Of a stretch of 21,062 nt of DNA, positions 1 to 6,880 are shown in pieces. This DNA comes from CALGSZ01 sp042408955. GTDB taxonomy: Bacteria; Chloroflexota; Chloroflexia; Thermomicrobiales; UBA6265. Every line of letters starts with the position of its first letter. Within the stretch, counting starts at the first letter, position 1. Location of the stretch: assembly GCA_042408955.1 (NCBI GenBank), contig JBHOQQ010000082.1:1-21062 (forward strand), in the 5' to 3' direction. The notes under the pieces are model-generated. The model had not been told where the DNA came from, did no database searches, and saw only the letters and a list, made by a program, of their open reading frames with translations. The position numbers and the translations under genes were made by a program.

Positions 1-1287
1 CACGACAGCCCGGACTCGCGTCGGACTCGCTCCAGGGCTCGCTCCCTCAGGCACCCCATCGGGCTGCCAGAATCGCCGCTGATACGCTTGCAACATGTAA
101 ACCAGGGAGAGAGCGCCGCCGGCAAATATGAGGATCACCAGCGCGACACTGTCCTCGGCAATCCCTGCCCGGAACAAAGCTGCCTTGCTCACGAACCCCG
201 CTGCAGGCGGCACCCCCGCGACGCTCATCGCTCCAATCGCAAAGGAAGCTCCAACGAGCCAGCCGCGCAGGTTCTCCGAAAGGAAGAGCAATGCTTTGTT
301 CAGTGAATTCACGACAGCAAACAGCACCGCCGCGCTGTAGCCGACCTGTCCGCCGATTCCCAGTGCAACGAGGATGTACCCCGCTTGCCCAATTGAGGAA
401 TACGCCAGCACTTCCGGAAGTGTGGCGCGAGAAACCGCCTGAAGCGCTCCGTAGAGGATACTTGCCGCTCCGATACCAACCAGCGCGATGCCGCTATAGC
501 CAAGTTCCCGCGGCAAAAGCTCGCCGCCAAATCGCAACAAGCCATAAGCGCCGATGTTCGCCACCGCGCCACTGAGGATCGCTGCCACGGCCGGCCGTGT
601 CCCTGTGTAAACGGCCGCAAGCCAGAAATGAAAGGGAAACAACCCCAATTTCACCCCGAACGCGACGAAGATCAGCGTTGCGCTGAGCACAACCGTCCGC
701 GATGGCACTTCAACGATCCGCGAGCCAATACCAAAAAAGTCCAGACGGCCAGTGACGTGGTACAGCGCGGCAATGCCGATCAAGAAGAGTGTCGAGCCGA
801 GCAGGTTCACCACCGCGAAGATAGCCGCCGCGCGAAGCTGCCGGCGCTCCTCGCCGTAGGCAGTGAGCACGTAGGAAGCGATCATGCTGATCTCGAAAAA
901 GACGTAGAAATTGAACGCGTCGCCGGTGAGGAACAGTCCGGTCAGCCCAGCGGCCAGAAACAGCACGAGGGACGGGAACGACCGGGATCGCACGCCGCTG
1001 AGCGCCTCAAAGGACAAGGCTGCAAGCAGTACACCCAGGCACACGATTGCAAAGATGACGCCCAAGGCATCGGCTCGCAGCACGATGCCAACGCCCGGTG
1101 GCCAATCACCCGCCACCGTCTGCCGTGGTTGTCTGCCGATCACCTCTGCTGCAAGCGCGACCGCGCTAGCAAATGCCGCCGCGAGCGTCGCCACGGATAA
1201 CCAGGCCACACCGGGACGCCGTCCATCGAGGATGGCCAGCGCAACCGCTCCAATCCAGCACACGGCAAGTGGCAGCACTAGAATCAC
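1..1287 (-). CDS. mrpD: Mrp-type Na+/H+ antiporter subunit D (partial, C-terminus beyond left edge)
   Basis: This is a membrane subunit of the multi-subunit Mrp cation/proton antiporter, homologous to the proton-pumping NuoN/NuoM subunits of complex I. I translated 429 uninterrupted codons from a GTG at 1287; no stop is reached before base 1. The antiporter family usually runs to about 490 residues, so roughly the last 60 are missing. Hydrophobic helices fill the protein. The two residues expected for the proton path are present: a glutamate at about residue 132 in FNFYVFFEISMIASY (the TM5 glutamate) and a lysine at about 213 in GVKLGLFPFHFW (the TM7 lysine). A GAGGAA Shine-Dalgarno lies about 10 nt upstream, inside the end of mrpC. 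The start is 3 nt past the mrpC stop, so the two are co-transcribed. The neighbouring mrpABC supports MrpD over NuoN. Confidence 0.93.
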   Translation of the reverse strand, partial: MILVLPLAVCWIGAVALAILDGRRPGVAWLSVATLAAAFASAVALAAEVIGRQPRQTVAGDWPPGVGIVLRADALGVIFAIVCLGVLLAALSFEALSGVRSRSFPSLVLFLAAGLTGLFLTGDAFNFYVFFEISMIASYVLTAYGEERRQLRAAAIFAVVNLLGSTLFLIGIAALYHVTGRLDFFGIGSRIVEVPSRTVVLSATLIFVAFGVKLGLFPFHFWLAAVYTGTRPAVAAILSGAVANIGAYGLLRFGGELLPRELGYSGIALVGIGAASILYGALQAVSRATLPEVLAYSSIGQAGYILVALGIGGQVGYSAAVLFAVVNSLNKALLFLSENLRGWLVGASFAIGAMSVAGVPPAAGFVSKAALFRAGIAEDSVALVILIFAGGALSLVYMLQAYQRRFWQPDGVPEGASPGASPTRVRAVV

Positions 1288-1290
1288 ACT

Positions 1291-1755
1291 TCACCCGCTT
1301 CCTCGTTCACCCATGCGCGCTGGCTCTTGGTACATCTCGCGCCGCTCGACACCGGCCTCGACCTCCTCACCCAGCCGCGGTATTTCGGCCGCGGCCAGGG
1401 CCTCTTGTCGCCGGGCCTCTTCCTCTTCCGCCTCAGCAAGTTGCTCAATGTCGACGGAGCGATGCGTCTGGTACACCCGGTAGACGAGGCTCAGCAGCAG
1501 CGCAGAAACGCCAAATCCGATCACGATCGCGGTCAGCGTCATCGCCTGGACAAGCGGGTCGCTGGCGACGCGGCCTTCGCGCAGGGGATGGATTGGCGGC
1601 TGCCCCTTGGTCAAGCCAGCCGACATGATAAAAAGATTGGCGGCATTGGAGAGCAAGACCATCCCAGCGACGACGCGAATGAGATCGTGCTTCAGGAGCA
1701 AATATGCTCCGGCGCCGAAGAGCACCGCGATGCTGATAGCAACAACCAGCGTCAT
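1291..1755 (-). CDS. mrpC: Mrp-type Na+/H+ antiporter subunit C (NuoK-like) with acidic C-terminal tail
   Basis: This is a small NuoK-like membrane subunit of the Mrp antiporter. Three hydrophobic helices are visible at about residues 3-21, 27-47 and 70-93, and the segment GMVLLSNAANLFIMSAG matches the family. MrpC proteins are normally about 100-115 residues; this one has 154. The excess is a tail from about residue 101 that is rich in Glu, Arg and Ala (for example EQLAEAEEEEARRQEALAAA) and probably forms a cytoplasmic amphipathic or coiled helix. The ATG at 1755 overlaps the mrpB stop by 4 nt (ATGA), which indicates translational coupling. The stop is 3 nt before the mrpD start. Confidence 0.92.
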   Translation of the reverse strand: MTLVVAISIAVLFGAGAYLLLKHDLIRVVAGMVLLSNAANLFIMSAGLTKGQPPIHPLREGRVASDPLVQAMTLTAIVIGFGVSALLLSLVYRVYQTHRSVDIEQLAEAEEEEARRQEALAAAEIPRLGEEVEAGVERREMYQEPARMGERGSG

Positions 1756-2189
1756 GCCGGCCTCCGTTCGCGGGAACGGGCGATGAGATCAATCACGCCG
1801 GTAGCGAAGCCGAGTACCAGCAGAAATACGCCAACGTCAAAGAGTACGGCGGTGAGAAGCTCCAGCGATCCTAGGTGCACCACGTGCGCGCCCGGCTCGG
1901 GAGCGTGCGTCATCAAGGGCTGGCCGCGCGTCACCGGCAGGAACGTTACGACCAGCGCGATGAGCAAACCAATCAAGGCAAGCTCGCGCGCGTAGCGCAC
2001 CGGCGGCAGCGCCATCGCCTGGCGGGAGCCAAAGGCAAGGTATTGCAGCAGCACACCGAGGGCGGCTACGACACCAGCGCTAAAGCCATCGCCAGTGTCC
2101 GCATAGCCTTTGACCAGGATCGCAAGCGCAACCATCCAGATCGGGGCTAACAATAGCCGCGCGATATGCCTGGCCATCAACGTCATCAT
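1752..2189 (-). CDS. mrpB: Mrp-type Na+/H+ antiporter subunit B (MnhB family)
   Basis: This 145-residue membrane protein carries the MnhB-family signature. The segment GYADTGDGFSAGVVAALGVL (about 28-47) corresponds to the conserved glycine-rich GxxxPGGGFxGG-like region of MrpB. The helix at about 113-135 (LLTAVLFDVGVFLLVLGFA) matches the conserved FDVGVF element. About four membrane helices are predicted by eye. Its start overlaps the mrpA stop by 4 nt (ATGA at 2186-2189), and its own stop overlaps the mrpC start in the same way, so A, B and C form a tightly coupled operon. Two adjacent ATG codons could serve as start; the first is used here because it makes the ATGA junction. Confidence 0.9.
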   Translation of the reverse strand: MMTLMARHIARLLLAPIWMVALAILVKGYADTGDGFSAGVVAALGVLLQYLAFGSRQAMALPPVRYARELALIGLLIALVVTFLPVTRGQPLMTHAPEPGAHVVHLGSLELLTAVLFDVGVFLLVLGFATGVIDLIARSRERRPA

Positions 2190-4522
2190 CGCGTTCTCCA
2201 GCGCCGGAGATAGGTGGCGATCCCCAGAAAGGCGATGCCCACCACGGTGATTTCGCCCATCGTGTCCAAGCCACGAAAATCCGCCAAAATCACCGTCACG
2301 ACATCTTTGCCGTGAGCGGCCGGCGCAAGCCGGATGTGATCGGCGATCACGCTTTGCAGCGACGCTGGCTTGGAGAGAATGCCCCAGGCGACTACGAACG
2401 CCAGCGCGCCGGCAATCGTCGCGAGCGCGGCATCTCGTCGCCGGTTCTCCTTGTGCGGTTCACCAGCGCGCTCCGGCGCTACAACGGTCACGGGCCCTGC
2501 GTCACGCGGGAGGAGCGTCAGCATCCCGAAGAAGAGCAAGGCGAAAATCGTCTCAATCAGCACTGCGACCAGCGCCACATCCGGCGCGCCCAGCAGCGCA
2601 TACACGACGGCCAGGCTAAAGCCGACGCCAGAGAGCACCAGCGCCAGGGAGAGATGATCGCTGGCGAGCGCCGCAGTCAGAGCGGCTAACGACGCCACCG
2701 CCAGCATCACCAACTCCGGTAGGTCACCACGAGCAAATGTGCCGATGCGAAAGGTGCCGCCACCTGGTGTCACCGCCACACCGGCAGCGACGAGCAAACC
2801 TGCTGGCGCTAAGATCGTCGCGACGCGCCCGCGAAGGTCGTGGACTTCGATGACATTCAAGCGATCAGACAGCCGGTTGAGTCCAATCAGCGCCGACCAA
2901 TACCAGCGCTCCGGTCCGAATCGAGCAAAGAGCAATGCCAGGCCAGTGGCAAGCGGCTGCCAAACGTTCCGCGATAGGATCAGTGCCGTTCCGGCAGCGT
3001 AGGTGACAAACGCCATCAGATTTTCTGTCCGGGTATCGAGATGGTAGGCAATGTCGACCGGCGCCCATTGACCGGCCGTCACCGTGGCTGCGTCCTCAGC
3101 CAGGCGTTGCAACGGCTGAGTCCAGATACCGCCGAGGAGAATAAGCGCACCCAAGATCGTCACTGGCAGCGACAGGAGCTTTGGGATGGCTGCTGGCTGG
3201 GAGCGAATCGGACCAAGAAAGATTCCGCCCCAGAACCGCCAGGTATAGGCAAACGTGAGAGCCGCCCCCGCAATCGCGAGCGACTGCACCAGGCCACTGT
3301 GATGCCGAGCCGCCTTGAAGAACAACTCGTCTTTGAAGAAGCCAGCAGTCAGCGGCAACGCTGCCAGACCGGCCGCGGCCGCGCCGCTTCCGGCCGCAAG
3401 CAACGGCAAGCGCCGCCAAAGCCCCCCCAGCGAACGAAGCGCCGCCTGACCCGTCGCCTCGGTGACCGCGCCGGCAGTGAGGAAGAGCGCGCACTTCATC
3501 AGGGCGTGAGCAATGACGTAGAACGATGCCCCGGCCGCGCCGTAGCTGCCGCCAATGCCAAGCATCACGACCACATAGCCGTACTGCGAAATCGTTGAGT
3601 AGGCCAAGATCTGCTTGAGCGTGGTCCGCGTCAGAGCGAGGACACCACCCGTGACCATCGAGAGGAAACCAACGACGAGGAGGGCGTCCAGCACCGTGTC
3701 TGCCCTGGCGATGAGTGGGTGTGTCCGGCCGATGAGGAATACCCCCGCGGCCACCATTGCCGCGGAATGAAGGTATGCCGAGACCGGCGTCGGGGCCGCC
3801 ATCGCGCGTGGCAGCCAGATGTGCAACGGCGCTTGAGCGCTCTTGGCCAATGCAGCCACGGCGATGAGCGCGGCGGCAGTCGTGAGCAGGCGCCCTGGTT
3901 GAGCGCGCTCCATCAACTCAGGTAACGCGAAGGTGCCATGCTCGCTGTACAGCAGCAGCGCTGCGATCAAGAAGCAGACGGCGCTGGTCCCTGTGATGAG
4001 GAACGCCATCAGGGCAGAGGCTCGCGCATCCTCCTTTTCCGTATCGAAGCCGATCAGAAAATATGAGGCGATGGCCGTGAGATCCCAAAACAAAAAGATC
4101 AGGAAAAGATCTTGGGCCATCACCAGCCCAACCATGGCCCCCATGAACATCAGCAGGAAGCTATAGAATCGCACAATCTCGCCAGCCGGCCGCTGAACGT
4201 GCTTGAGATGGAGGGGAATATACCGCGAGGAGTACACCACGATCGCGAGCCCGACGCCGGTTGCGAGCAGCGCGTACATCGTGGCCAGGCCGTCCAGTGC
4301 AAACGTCAGCCGTAGGTTCCAAGATGGCGCCCAGGCAGCGTCCAGGATCGGGCCACCGCTTGCCCACCCCCAGAGGGCCGCGGCGAACGCGGCCGCAGTG
4401 GTGCCGATCGCCACTGGTGTCGCCAGCGACACGCGCCAGAACCCCGCCAGCATCGTCAGTGGGGCCGCCATCAGCGCGGCTACGAGCAGCACCAGCGTTG
4501 GATTCCACCACTCGTGGAGCAC
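2186..4522 (-). CDS. mrpA: Mrp-type Na+/H+ antiporter subunit A
   Basis: This is the largest Mrp subunit, a NuoL-like proton channel with a C-terminal MrpA-specific extension (DUF4040/MbhE-type helices). It has 778 residues from the preferred GTG at 4522, a normal length for MrpA. The preferred start lies 6 nt after a GGAGG; the GTG two codons earlier abuts that GGAGG and is less likely. The antiporter core contains LAKSAQAPLHIWLPRAM with the TM7 lysine near 227, and AYLHSAAMVAAGVF with a conserved histidine near 252. At the position of the usual TM5 glutamate (FWELTS in many homologues) this protein reads FWDLTAIASYFLIGF, so an aspartate (about 147) replaces it. The C-terminal part (about 600-778) contains LGAPDVALVAVLIETIFALL, typical of the MrpA tail. 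It is the first gene of mrpABCD, with divergent intergenic DNA upstream. Confidence 0.95.
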   Translation of the reverse strand: MLHEWWNPTLVLLVAALMAAPLTMLAGFWRVSLATPVAIGTTAAAFAAALWGWASGGPILDAAWAPSWNLRLTFALDGLATMYALLATGVGLAIVVYSSRYIPLHLKHVQRPAGEIVRFYSFLLMFMGAMVGLVMAQDLFLIFLFWDLTAIASYFLIGFDTEKEDARASALMAFLITGTSAVCFLIAALLLYSEHGTFALPELMERAQPGRLLTTAAALIAVAALAKSAQAPLHIWLPRAMAAPTPVSAYLHSAAMVAAGVFLIGRTHPLIARADTVLDALLVVGFLSMVTGGVLALTRTTLKQILAYSTISQYGYVVVMLGIGGSYGAAGASFYVIAHALMKCALFLTAGAVTEATGQAALRSLGGLWRRLPLLAAGSGAAAAGLAALPLTAGFFKDELFFKAARHHSGLVQSLAIAGAALTFAYTWRFWGGIFLGPIRSQPAAIPKLLSLPVTILGALILLGGIWTQPLQRLAEDAATVTAGQWAPVDIAYHLDTRTENLMAFVTYAAGTALILSRNVWQPLATGLALLFARFGPERWYWSALIGLNRLSDRLNVIEVHDLRGRVATILAPAGLLVAAGVAVTPGGGTFRIGTFARGDLPELVMLAVASLAALTAALASDHLSLALVLSGVGFSLAVVYALLGAPDVALVAVLIETIFALLFFGMLTLLPRDAGPVTVVAPERAGEPHKENRRRDAALATIAGALAFVVAWGILSKPASLQSVIADHIRLAPAAHGKDVVTVILADFRGLDTMGEITVVGIAFLGIATYLRRWRTR

Positions 4523-4584
4523 CGTCACCCTCCGAGCCTCACTCCACCGAGCAGATGCGCTTCAGCGCAAGGTCAACACGAAAA

Positions 4585-4639
4585 TGGAGACGCCGCTTGG
4601 CAGTCTCCACCCTAGCCGTGTGGGTACAGGGTACACGGC
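4585..4639. promoter_or_regulatory. Two perfect 7-bp inverted repeats upstream of mrpA (candidate operators)
   Basis: The 320-nt region between mrpA (minus) and the DsrE-like gene (plus) contains no gene that I can support. It does hold two dyads close to the mrpA start. The first is TGGAGAC (4585-4591) with GTCTCCA (4603-4609). The second is GCCGTGT (4615-4621) with ACACGGC (4633-4639), and its spacer also carries a direct repeat GGGTAC/GGGTAC. In the mrpA transcript they would be hairpins 60-120 nt before the start; on DNA they could be repressor sites. No U-tract follows either of them. This is inference from symmetry alone. Confidence 0.35.
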
Positions 4640-4779
4640 GCCCCTCGTATCGCTCCGGCTTTATCCCAACTTCAGGCTACACCACGATGCACCTCTTCGC
4701 CAAGGGTTGGCCACCTCGAGGCGCTCACCACGGTGCCTCAGGTCTATACCGAACGCATGCTGCGCGTTGCCGATAATGA

Positions 4780-4785
4780 TACAAT
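4780..4785 (+). promoter_or_regulatory. Candidate -10 box for the DsrE-like gene
   Basis: TACAAT matches the sigma-70 -10 consensus at five of six positions and sits in an AT-rich pocket (cgataatgatacaatg) about 60 nt before the DsrE-like start. This pocket stands out against the GC-rich surroundings. No convincing -35 hexamer is seen 16-18 nt upstream, so the call is weak. Confidence 0.35.
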
Positions 4786-4842
4786 GTCTCACAAACACAC
4801 CATGGTTTCACCCGGTATTCCTGTTCATGGAAAGGAGCGTCG

Positions 4843-5208
4843 ATGAAGGTTGCATACATCTTTGTTACTTCGGGGCACACGGCCAGCTACAAGCTCGGCA
4901 AAATGATCCTTCCCCAACTTGAGAAAGGTCAGCACGGTGCCCAAGTCGTCGGCATGTTTTTCTTCGACGACAACACCTACCTGCTTCGTGCTGGCGATCC
5001 CCTCGGTGAGCGTCTGGCGCGCGTCGCCCATGAGCAAGGTATTCTTTTGATGATGTGCGATCAGTGCGCACTCGAGCGCGGACTCGCGATTGGAGAGCCT
5101 GGACGCTGCCAGCCCGCTGGCACCGTGGCGGGCGTGCTGGTGGGGTGCTTCCCAGATTTGTACGCCGCCCTGGCACAAAACCCGCCTGATCAAGTGATCT
5201 CGCTGTAG
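4843..5208 (+). CDS. Small DsrE-like sulfur-relay family protein (SaoD-like)
   Basis: This soluble 121-residue protein has a Rossmann-like DsrE start: MKVAYIFVTSGH, then SYKLGKMILPQLEKG, VVGMFFFDDNTY and GDPLGERLARVAHEQG. It carries a CxxC pair at C72/C75 (MMCDQCALERG), C89 (GRCQPAGTV) and C102 (VGCFPDLYAAL). DsrE-fold proteins often carry persulfide sulfur on a conserved cysteine, so a sulfur or selenium handling role is possible. From memory, the closest group is the DsrE-related family named SaoD, but none of the other sao genes is in this window. The start is clear, with GGAAAGGAG seven nt upstream of ATG. The gene stands alone and diverges from the mrp operon. The fold is fairly sure; the exact function is not. 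Confidence 0.8.
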   Translation: MKVAYIFVTSGHTASYKLGKMILPQLEKGQHGAQVVGMFFFDDNTYLLRAGDPLGERLARVAHEQGILLMMCDQCALERGLAIGEPGRCQPAGTVAGVLVGCFPDLYAALAQNPPDQVISL

Positions 5209-5277
5209 GCCCCGAATCCGCTTGCGGCGCGATCGCTCATGAAGGCTTTGGCCTAAGACGCTACCGGGGATGACGCT

Positions 5278-5730
5278 TCACAGCTCGAAGTTGATTGGCC
5301 TGCCCGCGAAGCGGCATTCCCGGTGAATTTGTTCATAATCCGGTCCTCGCCAACGGCACCGGGAGCAATAGGTATCCGCGTAGAGATAATCAAAAAGCTC
5401 CTGGGACATCATCGTCAGGGGCTGGTCCATCGCGAGCCGCTTATATTCTTCGAGAACGAGATCCTCAATCTGCTCCGGCAAGCACGACGGGTATCGGATG
5501 CGATGCTCGACTCCAGTGGCCCGATCTCGAAAGAGGAGCACCCTGCCAGTGCCTCCGGGCTCGGTGGCCTCGTCCTCGATCTCGCCAAGAAAGTCGAGCA
5601 CTCCCCATTGCTCGCCAGTGCGTGCCGAGAGGTACTGCAACAGCCGAGCCTTGTCAACGGTCCTGACCGCCAATTGGTCGAGCAACGGCATGACGCGGCG
5701 GACAACGTCCTGAGTGGCCTTGTAGACCAT
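5278..5730 (-). CDS. Unrecognised 150-aa protein with a C-terminal CxxC...HxxC motif
   Basis: I do not recognise the family. The start at 5730 is chosen because GAGGAG lies 8 nt upstream and reads into MVYKATQDVVRRV; the frame is open for another 46 codons upstream but that part has no Shine-Dalgarno and looks non-coding. The first 50 residues look helical (DVVRRVMPLLDQLAVRTVDK). A beta-rich middle follows, with GRVLLFRDRATGVEHRIRYP. The C-terminal quarter holds C122, C125, H136 and C139 in a C-x2-C-x10-H-x2-C arrangement (YCSRCRW then IHRECRF), consistent with a small zinc site. There is no signal peptide or membrane segment. It lies downstream of the HAD phosphatase gene on the same strand across a 156-nt gap, so it may have its own promoter. 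Confidence 0.72.
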   Translation of the reverse strand: MVYKATQDVVRRVMPLLDQLAVRTVDKARLLQYLSARTGEQWGVLDFLGEIEDEATEPGGTGRVLLFRDRATGVEHRIRYPSCLPEQIEDLVLEEYKRLAMDQPLTMMSQELFDYLYADTYCSRCRWRGPDYEQIHRECRFAGRPINFEL

Positions 5731-5886
5731 GGATTTGGCTCCTCTACGGACCGGCAGCGCGAATCCAGCAAGACGTGCGCTGCACTGGGGCCAAAGTCGC
5801 CGCTTTGGCATCTCTTCCAGCGACCATATCCCCTCGCATGCGCATCCTAGCACATGCACGACGCTCACTCGCTCCCAGGCCGCATC

Positions 5887-6732
5887 CTACCGATCCATCA
5901 AGGTTGCCAGCGCTTCCGGCAACGCCGCGACCGAATCGAGTGTGACATCGGCAATCCGTATGTCCTTCTCGTGAACCGGTTTTCCCGTCCGGACAAGCAC
6001 CGTCCGCATGCCAAGCTTGCGCGCCGGTTGGAGATCGTTTGCGGCATCGTCACCGACCATGACGATGTGGGAGTACGGAAGACCAAGCATGCGGCGTCCC
6101 GCCCGAAAGAACGGTAGCGCTGGCTTGCCGATGGTAATCGCGCGTGCGCCGGTCGCCTCCTCCAGCGCGGTGATAAACGGTCCGCTATCGAGTTGCAAGC
6201 CACTTGCCGTTCGCCACCAGCGGTTCCGATGCATCGCGATGAGCTTCGCGCCACGAAGAATGAGCCGAAACGCGCGATTGAGACGCTCATACGTCAGTCG
6301 CTCCTCCGCGCCACCGATGACGACGACCTCCGCCTCCACCGCGTCATCATCAGGCGCAAGCTCGATGCCAGCAGCCACAAACTCTTCCACGACATCGCCT
6401 TTGACGATCAGATAGCACCGAGCGCCTGGAAAATGCTGCTGCAGATAACGCACCGTCGCCATTGGCGCAGTCAGCACATCCTCCGCATGCACGGGCAACC
6501 CAATGCTCGTCAGCGACGCTGCAAGCGACGCGCGCGTCGCGGTTGTCGTGTTGGTCAGAAACCGGCACGGAATGCCACGGTCGGCGAGTACGCGAAGCGC
6601 CTCGGCCGCACCAGGAATAGGTTGATAGCTGACGTGGAGAACGCCATCAATATCCATCAGGATGCCGGCAGGAGCTACCGATCGCGGATCGCGCCGGTTG
6701 AGTTGACGGCGGGCATTCATTCCTGCATTCAC
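5887..6732 (-). CDS. HAD-superfamily IIA hydrolase (NagD/LHPP/HDHD2-like phosphatase)
   Basis: This is a cytoplasmic haloacid-dehalogenase phosphatase of subclass IIA. All four HAD motifs are visible. Motif I is ILMDIDGVLH with the nucleophile D27 and acid/base D29. Motif II is RFLTNTTT with T60. Motif III is K203 in TIGKPALPFF. Motif IV is VMVGDDAANDL with D228/D229 and D233. The large C2 cap lies between motifs II and III. The length of 281 residues fits the subclass, with about 20 extra residues before motif I. The start is uncertain: two ATGs (6732 and 6720) are possible and neither has a strong Shine-Dalgarno. The substrate cannot be told from sequence; relatives act on sugar phosphates, phosphohistidine/phospholysine or p-nitrophenyl phosphate. 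It is separated from the transporter gene by 148 nt, so it is probably a separate unit. Confidence 0.9.
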   Translation of the reverse strand: MNAGMNARRQLNRRDPRSVAPAGILMDIDGVLHVSYQPIPGAAEALRVLADRGIPCRFLTNTTTATRASLAASLTSIGLPVHAEDVLTAPMATVRYLQQHFPGARCYLIVKGDVVEEFVAAGIELAPDDDAVEAEVVVIGGAEERLTYERLNRAFRLILRGAKLIAMHRNRWWRTASGLQLDSGPFITALEEATGARAITIGKPALPFFRAGRRMLGLPYSHIVMVGDDAANDLQPARKLGMRTVLVRTGKPVHEKDIRIADVTLDSVAALPEALATLMDR

Positions 6733-6880
6733 CAGGTTGATCGAATTCGCGGTGGACCACCTGGCCGGCGACCCTTGCCGATCGTGCGTTTTGCATCGCT
6801 ATGATAGGCTGTCGCGCGCTGTTCGTCGCGCGGTGCCATGGGCCAAAGGTTACATCTCGCACAGGGCAACAGCTTAGCCA

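Noticed and set aside
628..1200. A long plus-strand open frame of 190 codons opposite mrpD
   Set aside because: It is the complement of a well-supported membrane protein gene, it has no ribosome site and its sequence (polar, His/Gln/Arg-rich) is typical of shadow translation.
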